From assembly GCA_964431035.1 (NCBI GenBank), contig CAYSIF010000010.1:1-38387 (forward strand): a stretch of DNA of 38,387 bases, given 5' to 3'. The first letter of the stretch is position 1, and each line of letters starts with the position of its first letter. Position numbers and translations under genes: made by a program. Shown in pieces: positions 1 to 8,775 of this stretch. This DNA is from Methanobrevibacter_A sp964431035. Lineage in GTDB: Archaea > Methanobacteriota > Methanobacteria > Methanobacteriales > Methanobacteriaceae. The notes beneath the pieces are model-generated. The model was not told where the DNA came from. It searched no databases and saw only the letters and a program-made list of their open reading frames with translations.

Positions 1-400
1 CATGGGACAAATATTATCTAGATTCGAACAAAAAGGTCTTCAATTAAAAGCAATCAAATTAATGAAAATAAGTGAAGACTTAGCAAAAGAGCATTATGGA
101 GAACATTCCGAAAAACCATTCTTCAACGACTTAGTTGAATACATCACCTCTGGCCCAGTATTAGCAATGGTAATTGAAGGAGACGATGTAATAAGTTTAA
201 TCAGAAAAATGGTAGGTGCAACTAATCCACAAGAAGCAGACCTCGGAACAATCAGAGGAGACTTCGGTATAGTAACAGGAAGAAACATAATACATGCATC
301 TGACGCACCAGAATCTGCTGAAAGAGAAATCTCATTATTCTTCAATGAAGATGAACTCGTAGATTATGATATGGTGGATAATAACTGGATTTATGAATAA
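1..400 (+). CDS. ndk: Nucleoside diphosphate kinase, 5' end cut by window
   Basis: Transfers the gamma-phosphate from ATP to other nucleoside diphosphates through a phospho-histidine, keeping NTP pools balanced in the cytosol. The visible part begins with GQILSRFEQKGL, which normally follows the first 15-20 residues of the family, so the ATG at base 2 is almost certainly internal and the true start lies outside the window. The catalytic histidine is in GRNIIHASDAPESAEREI, and the family-typical acidic C-terminus is present, ending in a conserved W-I-Y-E. About 133 of roughly 150 residues are seen. It runs in the same direction as aIF5B, 84 bases downstream, in an archaeal translation-gene neighbourhood. 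Confidence 0.93.
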   Translation, partial: MGQILSRFEQKGLQLKAIKLMKISEDLAKEHYGEHSEKPFFNDLVEYITSGPVLAMVIEGDDVISLIRKMVGATNPQEADLGTIRGDFGIVTGRNIIHASDAPESAEREISLFFNEDELVDYDMVDNNWIYE

Positions 401-484
401 ATTTTATTATTTAACAATATAATAATCGGATGATAAAAAAAATTTTAATAACATGTTTATGTATTTGAGTGGAGTAGAAGAAAA

Positions 485-2278
485 ATGGCTATGAAAATAA
501 GATCACCAATAGTATCCGTTTTAGGACATGTGGATCATGGAAAAACAACATTATTAGACTATATAAGAGGAAGTACAATAGCAGATAAAGAAGCTGGAGG
601 AATAACTCAACATATAGGAGCTACAGAAATCCCAATGGATACAATAGAAGACATATGTGGAGATTTTATTAAAAAACTTTCAATAAAAGACGTCATACCA
701 GGACTATTCTTCATAGACACTCCAGGACATGCAGCATTCACCTCTCTAAGAAAAAGAGGAGGAGCACTAGCAGACCTAGCAATATTAATAGTGGACATAA
801 ATGAAGGTTTCAAACCACAAACAATAGAAGCTATAAATATTCTAAAAATGTACAAAACACCATTTATCGTAGCAGCTAACAAAGTAGACAGAATATTCGG
901 ATGGGAATCACACCCAGATAAATCATTCTCCGAAAGCTTCCAACAACAAGCAAACAGTGTACAACAAGAATTAGATGTTAAAGTATACGAACTCGTAGGA
1001 GAATTACACAAACAAGGATTCCAATCAGAAAGATTCGACAGAGTATCAGACTTTGCAAGCACAATAGCAATAATACCAATAACTGCAAAAAATGGTGAAG
1101 GTATAATAGAACTAAACGCAATGCTATTAGGTTTAGCTCAACAATACCTAACAGAACAATTAGAAATACATGAAGAAGAACCTGCAAAAGGAACTGTACT
1201 AGAAATCAAAGAAGAAGTCGGTTTAGGAATGACAGTAGACACAATCATATATGATGGTGTTCTAAGAACAAATGATGAAATAGCTTTAATGACTAAAAAT
1301 GAAGTACTAACTACAAAAGTCAGAAGCATACTAAAACCATCACCTCTCAATGAAATGAGAGATTCCAAACACAAATTCGATAAAATAGATGAAATAGTTG
1401 CAGCTGCAGGAGTAAAAATAGCTGCTCCAGACTTAGATGAAGTTGTATCAGGTTCCCCATTACGTGTTATTAGTGATAATGAAAATGTTGAAGACGAACT
1501 CCTTCAAGAACTTGAAGACATAACAATAGACACTGAAGACACTGGTGTTCTAATAAAAGCAGACACACTCGGATCACTAGAAGCAGTAGTTAATGTATTA
1601 AATGCTGCTGAAATACCAATAAGATCTGCAGATATTGGTGATGTTAATAAAAAAGATGTTATCAAAGCATCAATATCCAAAGAAGAAGACCCAGACCATG
1701 GTGTTATAATAGCATTCAATGTTAAAATACCTTCAAAAGTTCAAAAAGATATTGAAGATAATGATATCAAAGTATTCCAAGGGGATGTAATATATAAAAT
1801 AGCAGAAGACCATGAAGAATGGTTAGAAGAACGCAGACAAGCTGTTAAAAAACAGTTACTCAACTCTCTAATAAAACCTGCTAAAATAAACATACTTCCA
1901 AAACTTATCTTCAGACAATCCAAACCAGCAATATGTGGTATCGAAGTTATCAACGGTACAGTTAAACCAGGATACTCCCTTATGAACAATAAAGGAGAAA
2001 TAGTTGGTAAAATTGCAAGTATGGAAGATAAAGGAGAATCTTTACCAAGTATGAGTAGAGGTCAAAGAGTAGCAATGGCAATAGATGATGCAATTGCAGG
2101 TAAAGATTTCGATGAAGGAGACGACTTATACGTTGACGTACCAGAAAAACACTACAAAGTCATTGAACGTAAATTTAAAGACAAACTTACAGAAGATGAA
2201 CTTGAATGTTTAGATGAACTTATTGAAATTAAACGAGAAGTTGAACCTGATTGGGGTAAATTCGGTTTATTTGAATAA
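485..2278 (+). CDS. infB: Translation initiation factor aIF5B (IF-2 homologue)
   Basis: GTPase that promotes ribosomal subunit joining and initiator tRNA placement. At 597 residues it has the length of archaeal aIF5B. The G1 motif GHVDHGKT is at residues 14-21, DTPGH at 78-82 and NKVD at 132-135, followed by the beta-barrel domain II, an alpha/beta/alpha domain III and a second barrel at the C-terminus. The start ATG has GGAG 10 bases upstream (471-474). There is no bacterial-style N-terminal extension and no intein at the usual P-loop site, where some archaeal homologues carry one. Codon endings drift from A/C-rich at the 5' end to T-rich at the 3' end. Confidence 0.97.
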   Translation: MAMKIRSPIVSVLGHVDHGKTTLLDYIRGSTIADKEAGGITQHIGATEIPMDTIEDICGDFIKKLSIKDVIPGLFFIDTPGHAAFTSLRKRGGALADLAILIVDINEGFKPQTIEAINILKMYKTPFIVAANKVDRIFGWESHPDKSFSESFQQQANSVQQELDVKVYELVGELHKQGFQSERFDRVSDFASTIAIIPITAKNGEGIIELNAMLLGLAQQYLTEQLEIHEEEPAKGTVLEIKEEVGLGMTVDTIIYDGVLRTNDEIALMTKNEVLTTKVRSILKPSPLNEMRDSKHKFDKIDEIVAAAGVKIAAPDLDEVVSGSPLRVISDNENVEDELLQELEDITIDTEDTGVLIKADTLGSLEAVVNVLNAAEIPIRSADIGDVNKKDVIKASISKEEDPDHGVIIAFNVKIPSKVQKDIEDNDIKVFQGDVIYKIAEDHEEWLEERRQAVKKQLLNSLIKPAKINILPKLIFRQSKPAICGIEVINGTVKPGYSLMNNKGEIVGKIASMEDKGESLPSMSRGQRVAMAIDDAIAGKDFDEGDDLYVDVPEKHYKVIERKFKDKLTEDELECLDELIEIKREVEPDWGKFGLFE

Positions 2279-2366
2279 AATAAATATTTTTTTATCATTA
2301 AAAAAATTCAGATTAATAAAATAAAATAAAAAAATAAGAAAAAAATAAAATTCGGAGGAATATAAG

Positions 2367-2759
2367 TTGGTATTTAAAATTGTTGTATCTGATAATGCTG
2401 AAACTTACCAAATTGAAGCAGAAGAAGCTAAACAACTAATAAATTTAACCATTGGCGATGAATTTGACGGAGACAGTATAGGATTACCAGGTTATTCTTT
2501 AAAAATCACTGGTGGTAGTGATAAAAACGGTTTTCCTATGAGAAAAGATATTGATGGTCCTAGAAGAGTTAAAAGCTTATTATCTGGTGGAATAGGATAC
2601 AAACCTCAAGCAGACGGTGTAAAAAGAAGAAAAACCGTTAGAGGAAACACAATATCTGATGATATTGTTCAAATCAACACTATCGTCGCTAAAGCAGGTA
2701 ACAAAACATTAGCTGAAATATTAAATCCTGAAGAAGACGAAGAAGCTGCTGAAGAATAA
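2367..2759 (+). CDS. rps6e: Ribosomal protein S6e
   Basis: Archaeal/eukaryotic-type small-subunit ribosomal protein. At 130 residues it matches the short archaeal form, which lacks the eukaryotic C-terminal phosphorylation tail; here the end is an acidic run of Glu and Asp. Recognisable features are the N-terminal FKIVVSD segment, the central G-GSDKNGFPMRKD motif and the basic KRRKTVRGNTIS segment. The start is TTG at 2367, supported by a strong GGAGG at 2354-2358 with an eight-base spacer; no ATG is usable near it. It lies between aIF5B and aIF2-gamma, the usual archaeal order. Confidence 0.95.
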   Translation: MVFKIVVSDNAETYQIEAEEAKQLINLTIGDEFDGDSIGLPGYSLKITGGSDKNGFPMRKDIDGPRRVKSLLSGGIGYKPQADGVKRRKTVRGNTISDDIVQINTIVAKAGNKTLAEILNPEEDEEAAEE

Positions 2760-2875
2760 ATTTTTTCTTCAATAGTTCTCTAATTCATTAAATTTTTTTA
2801 AAATATTTTTTTAAATATAAAAAATATTTCAAAATTCAAAAATAAAAAAAATAAAATTATGTAGGTGTAATTACT

Positions 2876-4099
2876 GTGACAGTACAATCTGATGTTAATA
2901 TAGGATTAGTTGGTCATGTAGATCATGGTAAAACAACTCTTACTAAAGCTTTATCTGGAGTATGGACCGATACTCATAGTGAAGAAACTAAAAGAGGTAT
3001 TAGTATACGTTTAGGTTATGCTGATATTGAATTTAGAAAATGTCCAAAATGTGATGAACCTTTATGTTACACTACTCAAAAAACTTGTGAACACTGTGGT
3101 AGTGAAACTGAACTTGTAAGACAAGTTTCATTTGTTGACGCTCCTGGACACGAAACTTTAATGGCTACTATGTTATCTGGTGCAGCAATAATGGATGGAG
3201 CTGTTCTTGTAATAGCTGCTAACGAACCATGTCCACAACCACAAACTAAAGAGCATTTAATGGCGCTTGATGTTATTGGTGTTAAAGATGTTATTGTTGT
3301 TCAAAATAAGATAGATATTGTTCCTAAAGAAAGAGCTATTGAAAGTTATAAAGAGATTAAAGAGTTTGTTAAAGGTACTTGTGCAGAAGATGCACCAATA
3401 ATACCAGTTTCAGCTCAACAAGGATCAAATATTGATATTCTTATTGAAGCTATGAATAAAATTATTAAAACTCCAAAACGTGATGCAGATAAACCAGCAC
3501 GTATGTATGTTGCAAGATCATTCGATATTAATAAACCAGGTTCCCCACCAAAAAAGATTAAAGGTGGAGTAATCGGTGGAAGTCTTGTACAAGGAACATT
3601 AAAAATGGGAGATCCAATAGAAATACGTCCAGGTATCAACATAGGTGAAGGAAAACATAGTAAATGGAAAACCCTCACAAGTGAAATTGTTGGACTAGAA
3701 GTTGGAGGAAAAGATGTAGAAGAAGTAGGACCAGGAGGTCTTATCGGAGTAGCTACAAAACTCGACCCAGCACTAGTTAAAGCAGATACACTATCTGGAA
3801 GTATAGCAGGACAACCTGAAACATTACCTGATGTTTTAACAGAATTCGAAATGAAAGTAGAATTACTAGACCGTGTTGTTGGAACAAAAGAAGAAAGAGA
3901 AGTTTCACCAATCAAACTAAAAGAACCATTAATGATTAACTGTGGAACAACAACAACCATAGGAGTAGTAACTAAAGTCTCAAGTAATGTTAGTGTAGTT
4001 CTAAAATTACCAATATGTGCAGACCCAGGTGACAGAATAGCACTAAGCCGAAGAGTCGGAGCACGTTGGAGACTAATTGGATTTGGAATAATCCAATAA
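2876..4099 (+). CDS. eif2g: Translation initiation factor aIF2 subunit gamma
   Basis: GTP-binding core subunit of aIF2, which brings methionylated initiator tRNA to the small ribosomal subunit. GHVDHGKT is at residues 13-20, DAPGH at 88-92 and NKID at 144-147. A zinc knuckle of the gamma family lies at about 56-74 (C56, C59, C71, C74, with an extra C64). Domains II and III follow; the length of 407 is normal for archaea. The start is GTG at 2876 with a GTAGGTG site upstream. Codons change from T-ending at the start to A/C-ending at the end. The PIN-domain gene follows after about 40 bases, a conserved archaeal association. Confidence 0.97.
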   Translation: MTVQSDVNIGLVGHVDHGKTTLTKALSGVWTDTHSEETKRGISIRLGYADIEFRKCPKCDEPLCYTTQKTCEHCGSETELVRQVSFVDAPGHETLMATMLSGAAIMDGAVLVIAANEPCPQPQTKEHLMALDVIGVKDVIVVQNKIDIVPKERAIESYKEIKEFVKGTCAEDAPIIPVSAQQGSNIDILIEAMNKIIKTPKRDADKPARMYVARSFDINKPGSPPKKIKGGVIGGSLVQGTLKMGDPIEIRPGINIGEGKHSKWKTLTSEIVGLEVGGKDVEEVGPGGLIGVATKLDPALVKADTLSGSIAGQPETLPDVLTEFEMKVELLDRVVGTKEEREVSPIKLKEPLMINCGTTTTIGVVTKVSSNVSVVLKLPICADPGDRIALSRRVGARWRLIGFGIIQ

Positions 4100-4139
4100 A
4101 AAAACATAAAACATATTAAGAGGTTATTAAAACATTATC

Positions 4140-4534
4140 ATGAAATCCGAAAAAGAGGTATATATAGACACAAATTTTTCATGATTCCCTTTCAGTTCAA
4201 TATAGACATTATAGAAGAACTTGAAAAAGCCTTACCCTCTTATAAACTTGTAACCACACAATTCATAATAAATGAATTAAAAGGTTTATCAAGAAATAAA
4301 AAAGGCAAAATAAGGGTTAATGCAAAACTAGCATTAAAATATGCTAAATCAAGAAACATAACAATAAAAAATATACCTTTACAAGAAAACGAAACAGTTG
4401 ATGATGCCTTAATAAGAATCAGTAAAGTAATAGCAACAAACGACATAGAACTAAAGAAAAAGGCAAAAAATCAAGGAAAAACAATAGTATACTTACGACA
4501 AAAACGATATGTTATGATAGATGGACATATATAA
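4140..4534 (+). CDS. PIN-domain nuclease (Fcf1/Utp24-like), interrupted by a one-base frame break
   Basis: PIN domains are metal-dependent RNases; the archaeal copy beside aIF2-gamma resembles the Fcf1/Utp24 group linked to rRNA processing (family knowledge). Reading from ATG 4140 gives MKSEKEVYIDTNF and then Ser and a stop at 4182. Continuing one base back at the T run gives DTNFFMIPFQF, exactly the expected first PIN aspartate motif, and the frame then stays open to 4534 for about 130 residues in total. Later acidic positions (NELKGLS, TVDDAL, TNDIELKKKAK) fit the PIN active site. The break falls on AAATTTT (4172-4178), phased as A-AAT-TTT, a canonical -1 slippery heptamer. It could be a homopolymer sequencing error, a real mutation or programmed frameshifting. 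The SD-like GAGGT at 4120-4124 is rather far from the ATG. Confidence 0.8.
4172..4178 (+). other. Slippery heptamer A-AAT-TTT at the PIN-gene frame break
   Basis: In the frame set by ATG 4140 the bases read ACA-AAT-TTT-TCA-TGA. A one-base backward slip on AAT-TTT continues as TTC-ATG-ATT-CCC, restoring the conserved PIN sequence. The heptamer fits the X-XXY-YYZ rule. I see no convincing stem or pseudoknot directly downstream, so the sequence alone does not establish function. Confidence 0.45.
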
Positions 4535-4610
4535 AAAAAATTTAATAATCATATTACTATTATAAAAAAAATAAATATTATCAAAAAAAACTTAAAAAAA
4601 GGTGGATTAA

Positions 4611-5132
4611 ATGAATTACTGGAAAGATATAGAACCTGGAGAAGATATACCTGAAGTATTCAATGCAATAATCGAAGTCCCAAAAGGATCAAGAAACAAA
4701 TACGAATACAACAAAGACAATGAAATATTCATGCTAGATAGAGTATTATACTCTCCATTACACTATCCTGCAGACTATGGTTTCGTACCACAAACAATCT
4801 ACGACGACGGAGATCCAATGGATGTACTCGTACTAATGGATCAACCAACATTCCCAGGATGCTTAATTGAAGCAAGAGCAATAGGAATAATGGGAATGAT
4901 AGACGGTGGAGACGCAGACTATAAAATACTAGCAGTACCAGTAAACGATCCACGCTTTGATGAAATCAAAGACATTGATGATGTCCCAGAACACTTAAAA
5001 AAAGAAATCAAACACTTCTTCCAAGTATACAAAACTTTAGAAGGAAAAGAAGTAGAAGTACTAAACTGGGAAAATGCAGAATCTGCAAAAAAAGAATTGA
5101 AAAAATCAATCGAAATGTATAAAGAATTATAA
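4611..5132 (+). CDS. ppa: Inorganic pyrophosphatase, soluble type
   Basis: Hydrolyses pyrophosphate to two phosphates and so drives biosynthetic reactions such as tRNA charging and polymer synthesis. This is a family I enzyme of 173 residues, the usual length. Visible active-site features are VPKGSRNKYEY near residue 23, DRVLYSPLHYPADYGF (about 43-58) and the metal-binding DGDPMD at 66-71, which is the core of the family signature. The ATG start is preceded by GGTGG with a short spacer. It sits between the PIN gene and the RNA polymerase subunit genes, transcribed in the same direction. Confidence 0.97.
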   Translation: MNYWKDIEPGEDIPEVFNAIIEVPKGSRNKYEYNKDNEIFMLDRVLYSPLHYPADYGFVPQTIYDDGDPMDVLVLMDQPTFPGCLIEARAIGIMGMIDGGDADYKILAVPVNDPRFDEIKDIDDVPEHLKKEIKHFFQVYKTLEGKEVEVLNWENAESAKKELKKSIEMYKEL

Positions 5133-5177
5133 AATAAAAATTATTTAAATAAAAAAAATTTCAGAGGGGAATAAATC

Positions 5178-5756
5178 TTGTATTATATGAGTAAAATAGA
5201 AGACACAGTAAGAATCCCACCTTACCGCTTCGAAGAAGACAGAAAAGCTGTTGCTATAGAAACCCTAAACGAAAAATACAATGGAGTTCTTGACAAAGAA
5301 TTAGGGCTTATGGTTTGTGTAAACAGCATAGACGAACTAGGAGAAGGAAAACTCATAATGGGTGACGGAGCAGCATTCCACAAAGTAAAATTCAATGCTA
5401 TATTCTACAAACCAGAACAACAAGAAATTGTAGAAGGAGAAGTAATCGAAATAGCAGAATTCGGAGCATTCGTAAGAATGGGACCAATGGATGGATTAGT
5501 ACACGTATCACAAGTCACCGACGACTACATAAACTATGACAACAAAAGAGGAGCATTAATAGCAAAAGAATCCAACAAAGTCCTAGAAGAAGGAGACCAA
5601 GTACGAGCAAGAATCGTAGCACTAAGCCTAAAAGGAAAATCCATAAAAACCAGCAGAATAGGATTAACCATGAGACAAAACAATCTAGGAAAACTAGAAT
5701 GGATTGAAGAAGCAAAAAGAAAACAAAAAAACAAAAAAGCAAATAAGAAGGAATAA
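5178..5756 (+). CDS. rpoE1: DNA-directed RNA polymerase subunit Rpo7 (E')
   Basis: Rpo7 forms the stalk of archaeal RNA polymerase with Rpo4 and binds emerging RNA through its S1 domain. The N-terminal RNAP domain begins with KIEDTVRIPPYRF, and the S1/OB domain runs over roughly residues 80-165 with EIAEFGAFVRMGPMDGLVH and VRARIVALSLKGKSIKTSR. Length 192. I chose the TTG at 5178 because GAGGGG at 5164-5169 gives an eight-base spacer; the in-frame ATG at 5187 would be 17 bases away. The Lys-rich C-terminus runs directly into rpoE2 after three bases. Confidence 0.95.
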   Translation: MYYMSKIEDTVRIPPYRFEEDRKAVAIETLNEKYNGVLDKELGLMVCVNSIDELGEGKLIMGDGAAFHKVKFNAIFYKPEQQEIVEGEVIEIAEFGAFVRMGPMDGLVHVSQVTDDYINYDNKRGALIAKESNKVLEEGDQVRARIVALSLKGKSIKTSRIGLTMRQNNLGKLEWIEEAKRKQKNKKANKKE

Positions 5757-5759
5757 ACC

Positions 5760-5942
5760 ATGGCAGAAAAAGCATGCACAGTATGTAAAAGAATAGCTCA
5801 AGGTGACAGATGCCCAGTATGTAAAAGCCCAACAAGCGACAACTGGAGCGGACTACTAATCATAACAGATCCAGACCAATCAAAAGTAGCACAAGAACTC
5901 AACATAACCTTACCTGGTGAATACGCACTAAGAGTAAGATAA
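5760..5942 (+). CDS. rpoE2: RNA polymerase-associated Spt4 / subunit E''
   Basis: Small zinc protein that pairs with Spt5 to form an elongation factor clamped on RNA polymerase. Sixty residues, typical for archaea. The zinc site is two CxxC pairs (C6/C9 and C18/C21) followed by SPTSDNWSGLLIITDP, a hallmark of Spt4. It starts three bases after rpoE1 and is likely cotranscribed with it; this rpoE1-spt4 pair is a standard archaeal arrangement. Confidence 0.95.
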   Translation: MAEKACTVCKRIAQGDRCPVCKSPTSDNWSGLLIITDPDQSKVAQELNITLPGEYALRVR

Positions 5943-5981
5943 AAAAAATAAGAAAAAAACCTACTGGAAAAAGAATCAAAA

Positions 5982-6491
5982 ATGTTATTCCAAATAGACG
6001 AAAACAACATATCTGAATTCAAAGAACCATTAGGAAAGCTCTATCCTAACTTCGATGATGCAATAGAAGATATAAAAAAAGCAGAATTCTTAATCTCAGT
6101 AGGAGACCAAACAACTAAAAACTTATTTGACAACAAAATAATACCTGATTTAAGTATTATCGATAATATTATACAAAGAAAAAATCATAATTATGATATA
6201 ATACAAGAAAACAATATCCTAGAAGCTGAAAATCCTCCAGGTACAATTACACGTAATCTATGGGAAACCATAGATTCTGCAATAAATTCTACAATAAAAG
6301 ACAACACAAAACGTCAAATTGTAGTAAATGGGGAAGAAGATCTTGCAGTTCTTCCATGCATACTAATTGCACCGCAGGAAACAATAATCCTCTACGGACA
6401 ACCAAACGAAGGATTAGTATACTTAAAAGCTTGTGATGTTATAGAAAAAGCAAAAAAACTAATGTCTTATAACAAAATAAAAAATAATTGA
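5982..6491 (+). CDS. GTP-dependent dephospho-CoA kinase (DUF359 family)
   Basis: The archaeal DUF359 family catalyses the last step of coenzyme A synthesis, phosphorylating dephospho-CoA with GTP (established for the Thermococcus member). The protein has 169 residues, with the characteristic N-terminal KEPLGKLYPNF, SVGDQTTKNL, IPDLSIIDN and NPPGTITRNLW, and a later VNGEEDLAVLPC containing the acidic catalytic region. The match to the family rests on these motifs. The Shine-Dalgarno signal before ATG 5982 is weak; an in-frame TAA at 5949 limits any extension. Its place between spt4 and S24e is conserved in Euryarchaeota and supports the call. Confidence 0.9.
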   Translation: MLFQIDENNISEFKEPLGKLYPNFDDAIEDIKKAEFLISVGDQTTKNLFDNKIIPDLSIIDNIIQRKNHNYDIIQENNILEAENPPGTITRNLWETIDSAINSTIKDNTKRQIVVNGEEDLAVLPCILIAPQETIILYGQPNEGLVYLKACDVIEKAKKLMSYNKIKNN

Positions 6492-6501
6492 GGTTTAAAA
6501 T

Positions 6502-6849
6502 ATGGAATACACAATTCTCGAAGAAAAAGAAAACAAATTATTAAGCAGAAAAGAAGTAAAATTCGAAGTAGACTACGAAGGAGAAGCAACACCTGACATA
6601 ATATCAGTAAAAAACAAACTCGTAGCATTACTCGGAACAAAAAAAGACTTAATCGTTGTAGACAACCTCCAACCAAAATTCGGTGAACCAGTAGGAGAAG
6701 GTTACGCAAAAATCTACAACAACAGAGAAGCATTAAACGAAATCGAAACACCAAGTGTACTCGAAAAGAACAAAGAACCAGAACCAGAACCAGTTGAAGA
6801 AGACGAAGAAGAAGCAGTAGAAGAAGCTACTGAAGAAGCAGAAGAATAA
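6502..6849 (+). CDS. rps24e: Ribosomal protein S24e
   Basis: Small-subunit ribosomal protein shared by archaea and eukaryotes. The family core is visible: E-KENKLLSRKEVKFEV at the N-terminus, then VKNKLVALLGTKKDLIVV and a GEPVGEGYAKIYNN segment. Length 115 including an unusually acidic tail of about 25 residues made almost only of Glu, Ala and Pro, which varies among archaea. A GAGG site precedes ATG 6502. S27ae follows 33 bases later. Confidence 0.95.
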   Translation: MEYTILEEKENKLLSRKEVKFEVDYEGEATPDIISVKNKLVALLGTKKDLIVVDNLQPKFGEPVGEGYAKIYNNREALNEIETPSVLEKNKEPEPEPVEEDEEEAVEEATEEAEE

Positions 6850-6882
6850 ATAAAAAAAATCTTATTTGGAGGATAAAATAAA

Positions 6883-7032
6883 ATGAAAGTAAGCAGCCTT
6901 TACAAAGTAGACGGAGACAAATTAGAAAGAAAAAACAAAATCTGCCCAAAATGTGGAAACGGAGTTTTCATGGCAGACCACAAAGACAGATTATCCTGCG
7001 GTAAATGCGGATACACTGAATTCAAAAAATAA
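6883..7032 (+). CDS. rps27ae: Ribosomal protein S27ae
   Basis: Forty-nine-residue zinc-ribbon protein of the small ribosomal subunit; the archaeal form has no fused ubiquitin. Translation from ATG 6883 gives two CxxC pairs in CPKCGNGVFMADHKDRLSCG and KCGYTEF, the exact S27ae pattern. A strong GGAGG lies ten bases before the start. It is the last gene of the information-processing block and is followed by a terminator-like hairpin with a T run. Confidence 0.95.
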   Translation: MKVSSLYKVDGDKLERKNKICPKCGNGVFMADHKDRLSCGKCGYTEFKK

Positions 7033-7034
7033 AT

Positions 7035-7071
7035 AAAAAAAGTTTTAATTAAATATTAAAAAACTTTTTTT
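7035..7071 (+). terminator. Hairpin and T-run after S27ae
   Basis: Imperfect inverted repeat: AAAAAAAGTTTTAAT on the left arm, ATTAAAAAACTTTTTT on the right, ending in seven T. It fits an end of transcription for the block 485-7032, followed by about 190 bases of very A+T-rich DNA before argH. Confidence 0.5.
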
Positions 7072-7213
7072 CATATTAAATTTTTATATAAAAAATTTTC
7101 AAATTTTTATAAAATAACTATTTTTAAAACCATTTTAATTACTATTTTTTTATTATAAACATAATTTTCTAGATTTTTCCACTTTTTTTAATATATTTAA
7201 TATACTTCTTAAA

Positions 7214-7228
7214 AAATAAATATATACT
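7214..7228 (+). promoter_or_regulatory. Putative TATA box for argH
   Basis: AAATATATAC at 7218-7227 is the best TATA-like string in the 233-base gap before argH. It is about 40 bases from the start codon, which would leave a leader of roughly 15-20 bases carrying the GGAG ribosome site at 7254-7257. Confidence 0.4.
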
Positions 7229-7265
7229 AAATTAAATATTTGATTCTTTTTTTGGAGTTGAACTG

Positions 7266-8672
7266 ATGAAAATTAGAAGTGGAAGACTAGCAAAGGAAAT
7301 GACAAACGAAGCAGAAGAATACACATCTTCTCTTGAATTTGATAAATACATCTTTAAAGCAGATATTAAATGTAACATGGCACATACAATAATGCTTAAA
7401 GAAGAAAATATTATAGACCCAACAATAGCAGATAATATTGTAGCATCCTTAACACAATTACAAGAAGAAGGTTATGATGCATTAGAATTTGATCCTAGTG
7501 TTGAAGATGTTCATATGGCTGTTGAAAATTATGTTACTAAACAAATTGGTCCTGATGCTGGTTTTATGCACACTGCTAAATCAAGAAATGATCAGGTAGC
7601 AACAGATATACGTTTAGTTTTAAGAGATAAAATTAAAGAAATAAATGAAGAAATTTTAAACTTCATAAAAGAAATTGTAGTTTTTGCACAAGATTATAAA
7701 GAATCAGTATTTATTGGATTTACACATTTGCAACATGCTCAACCAATAACAATTGCACATCACTTAATGGCTTATGCACAAAGTTTAAAAAGAGATTATT
7801 TAAGATTAAAAGATACTTATAAAAGAGTTAATATTAATCCATTAGGTTCTGCTGCAATGACTACTACTAGTTTTCCAATTAATAGAGAGTTAACTACTAA
7901 ATTATTAGGTTTTGATTCATATATGGAGAATAGTATGGATGGTGTTTCATCAAGAGATTTTATTGCTGAAACTGTATTTGATTTAACACAGTTATGTACA
8001 ACATTGTCTCGTATATGTGAAGAATTAATTTTATGGAGTACTTATGAGTTTAATATAATTACTATGGCTGATGAGTATTGTAGTACTAGTAGTATAATGC
8101 CACAAAAAAAGAATCCTGATGTTGCAGAAGTAGCAAGAAGTAAAGCAACGAGAGCTAATGGTGAATTAACAACAATTTTAACTATGCTTAAAGCATTACC
8201 TTATACTTATAATCGTGATTTACAGGAAGTAACTCCTCATTTATGGAATGTGGTTGATAATTCTCTTGCAACATTAAAAATTGTTAAACATATGTTATTA
8301 ACTGTAAGTTTTAATGAAGAAAGATGTTTGGAGTTAGCAAGAAAGAATTTTGCAACTGTAACTGATTTAGCTGATTTAATGGTTAGAGAAGCTAAAATAC
8401 CATTTAGAACTGCACATAAAATTGTTGGTCGTGTTGTTAATAATGCTGTAGATAATGGTTGGGAGGCTGAAGATATTACTTCTAAGTTTATTGATGATGT
8501 TTGTGTTGAGTTAGAGTTGGATACTTTGAATTTAGATGATAAACTGGTTCATGATGCTTTAAATCCATTGGAAAATGTTAAGATGAGAAAGGTTCCTGGT
8601 GGTCCTTCTCCTGAGATGGTTACTCTTGCAATGGATAATATGAATTCTTTTATTGATGAGGAATTATCATAA
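7266..8672 (+). CDS. argH: Argininosuccinate lyase
   Basis: Last enzyme of arginine synthesis: splits argininosuccinate into arginine and fumarate. At 468 residues it has the full family length. The fumarase/aspartase superfamily signature SSIMPQKKNPDV lies near residue 275; the substrate-binding KSRNDQVATD and the FTHLQHAQP motif with the catalytic histidine are intact. GGAG precedes ATG 7266. It stands alone between the ribosomal block and the peroxidase gene. Its 3' two-thirds use T- and G-ending codons, in sharp contrast to the next gene only about 100 bases downstream. Confidence 0.97.
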   Translation: MKIRSGRLAKEMTNEAEEYTSSLEFDKYIFKADIKCNMAHTIMLKEENIIDPTIADNIVASLTQLQEEGYDALEFDPSVEDVHMAVENYVTKQIGPDAGFMHTAKSRNDQVATDIRLVLRDKIKEINEEILNFIKEIVVFAQDYKESVFIGFTHLQHAQPITIAHHLMAYAQSLKRDYLRLKDTYKRVNINPLGSAAMTTTSFPINRELTTKLLGFDSYMENSMDGVSSRDFIAETVFDLTQLCTTLSRICEELILWSTYEFNIITMADEYCSTSSIMPQKKNPDVAEVARSKATRANGELTTILTMLKALPYTYNRDLQEVTPHLWNVVDNSLATLKIVKHMLLTVSFNEERCLELARKNFATVTDLADLMVREAKIPFRTAHKIVGRVVNNAVDNGWEAEDITSKFIDDVCVELELDTLNLDDKLVHDALNPLENVKMRKVPGGPSPEMVTLAMDNMNSFIDEELS

Positions 8673-8775
8673 TTTTTTTTTAGATAACTTTTTATATATT
8701 TAAAATATAAGACTTAACTAAGTTAACTGATAAAAATTGTTAACACACACAAAAAAATAAAGGTGAAACATAAAA

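Noticed and set aside
3415..4107. A 230-residue open frame on the minus strand inside aIF2-gamma
   Set aside because: Antisense to a certain gene; Ser/Thr/Pro-rich shadow with no ribosome site and no known motif. Few stops arise because A-rich sense codons give T-rich antisense codons.
4240..4446. Toxin-antitoxin interpretation of the PIN gene
   Set aside because: No small antitoxin gene adjoins, and the position next to aIF2-gamma is that of the conserved archaeal PIN protein.
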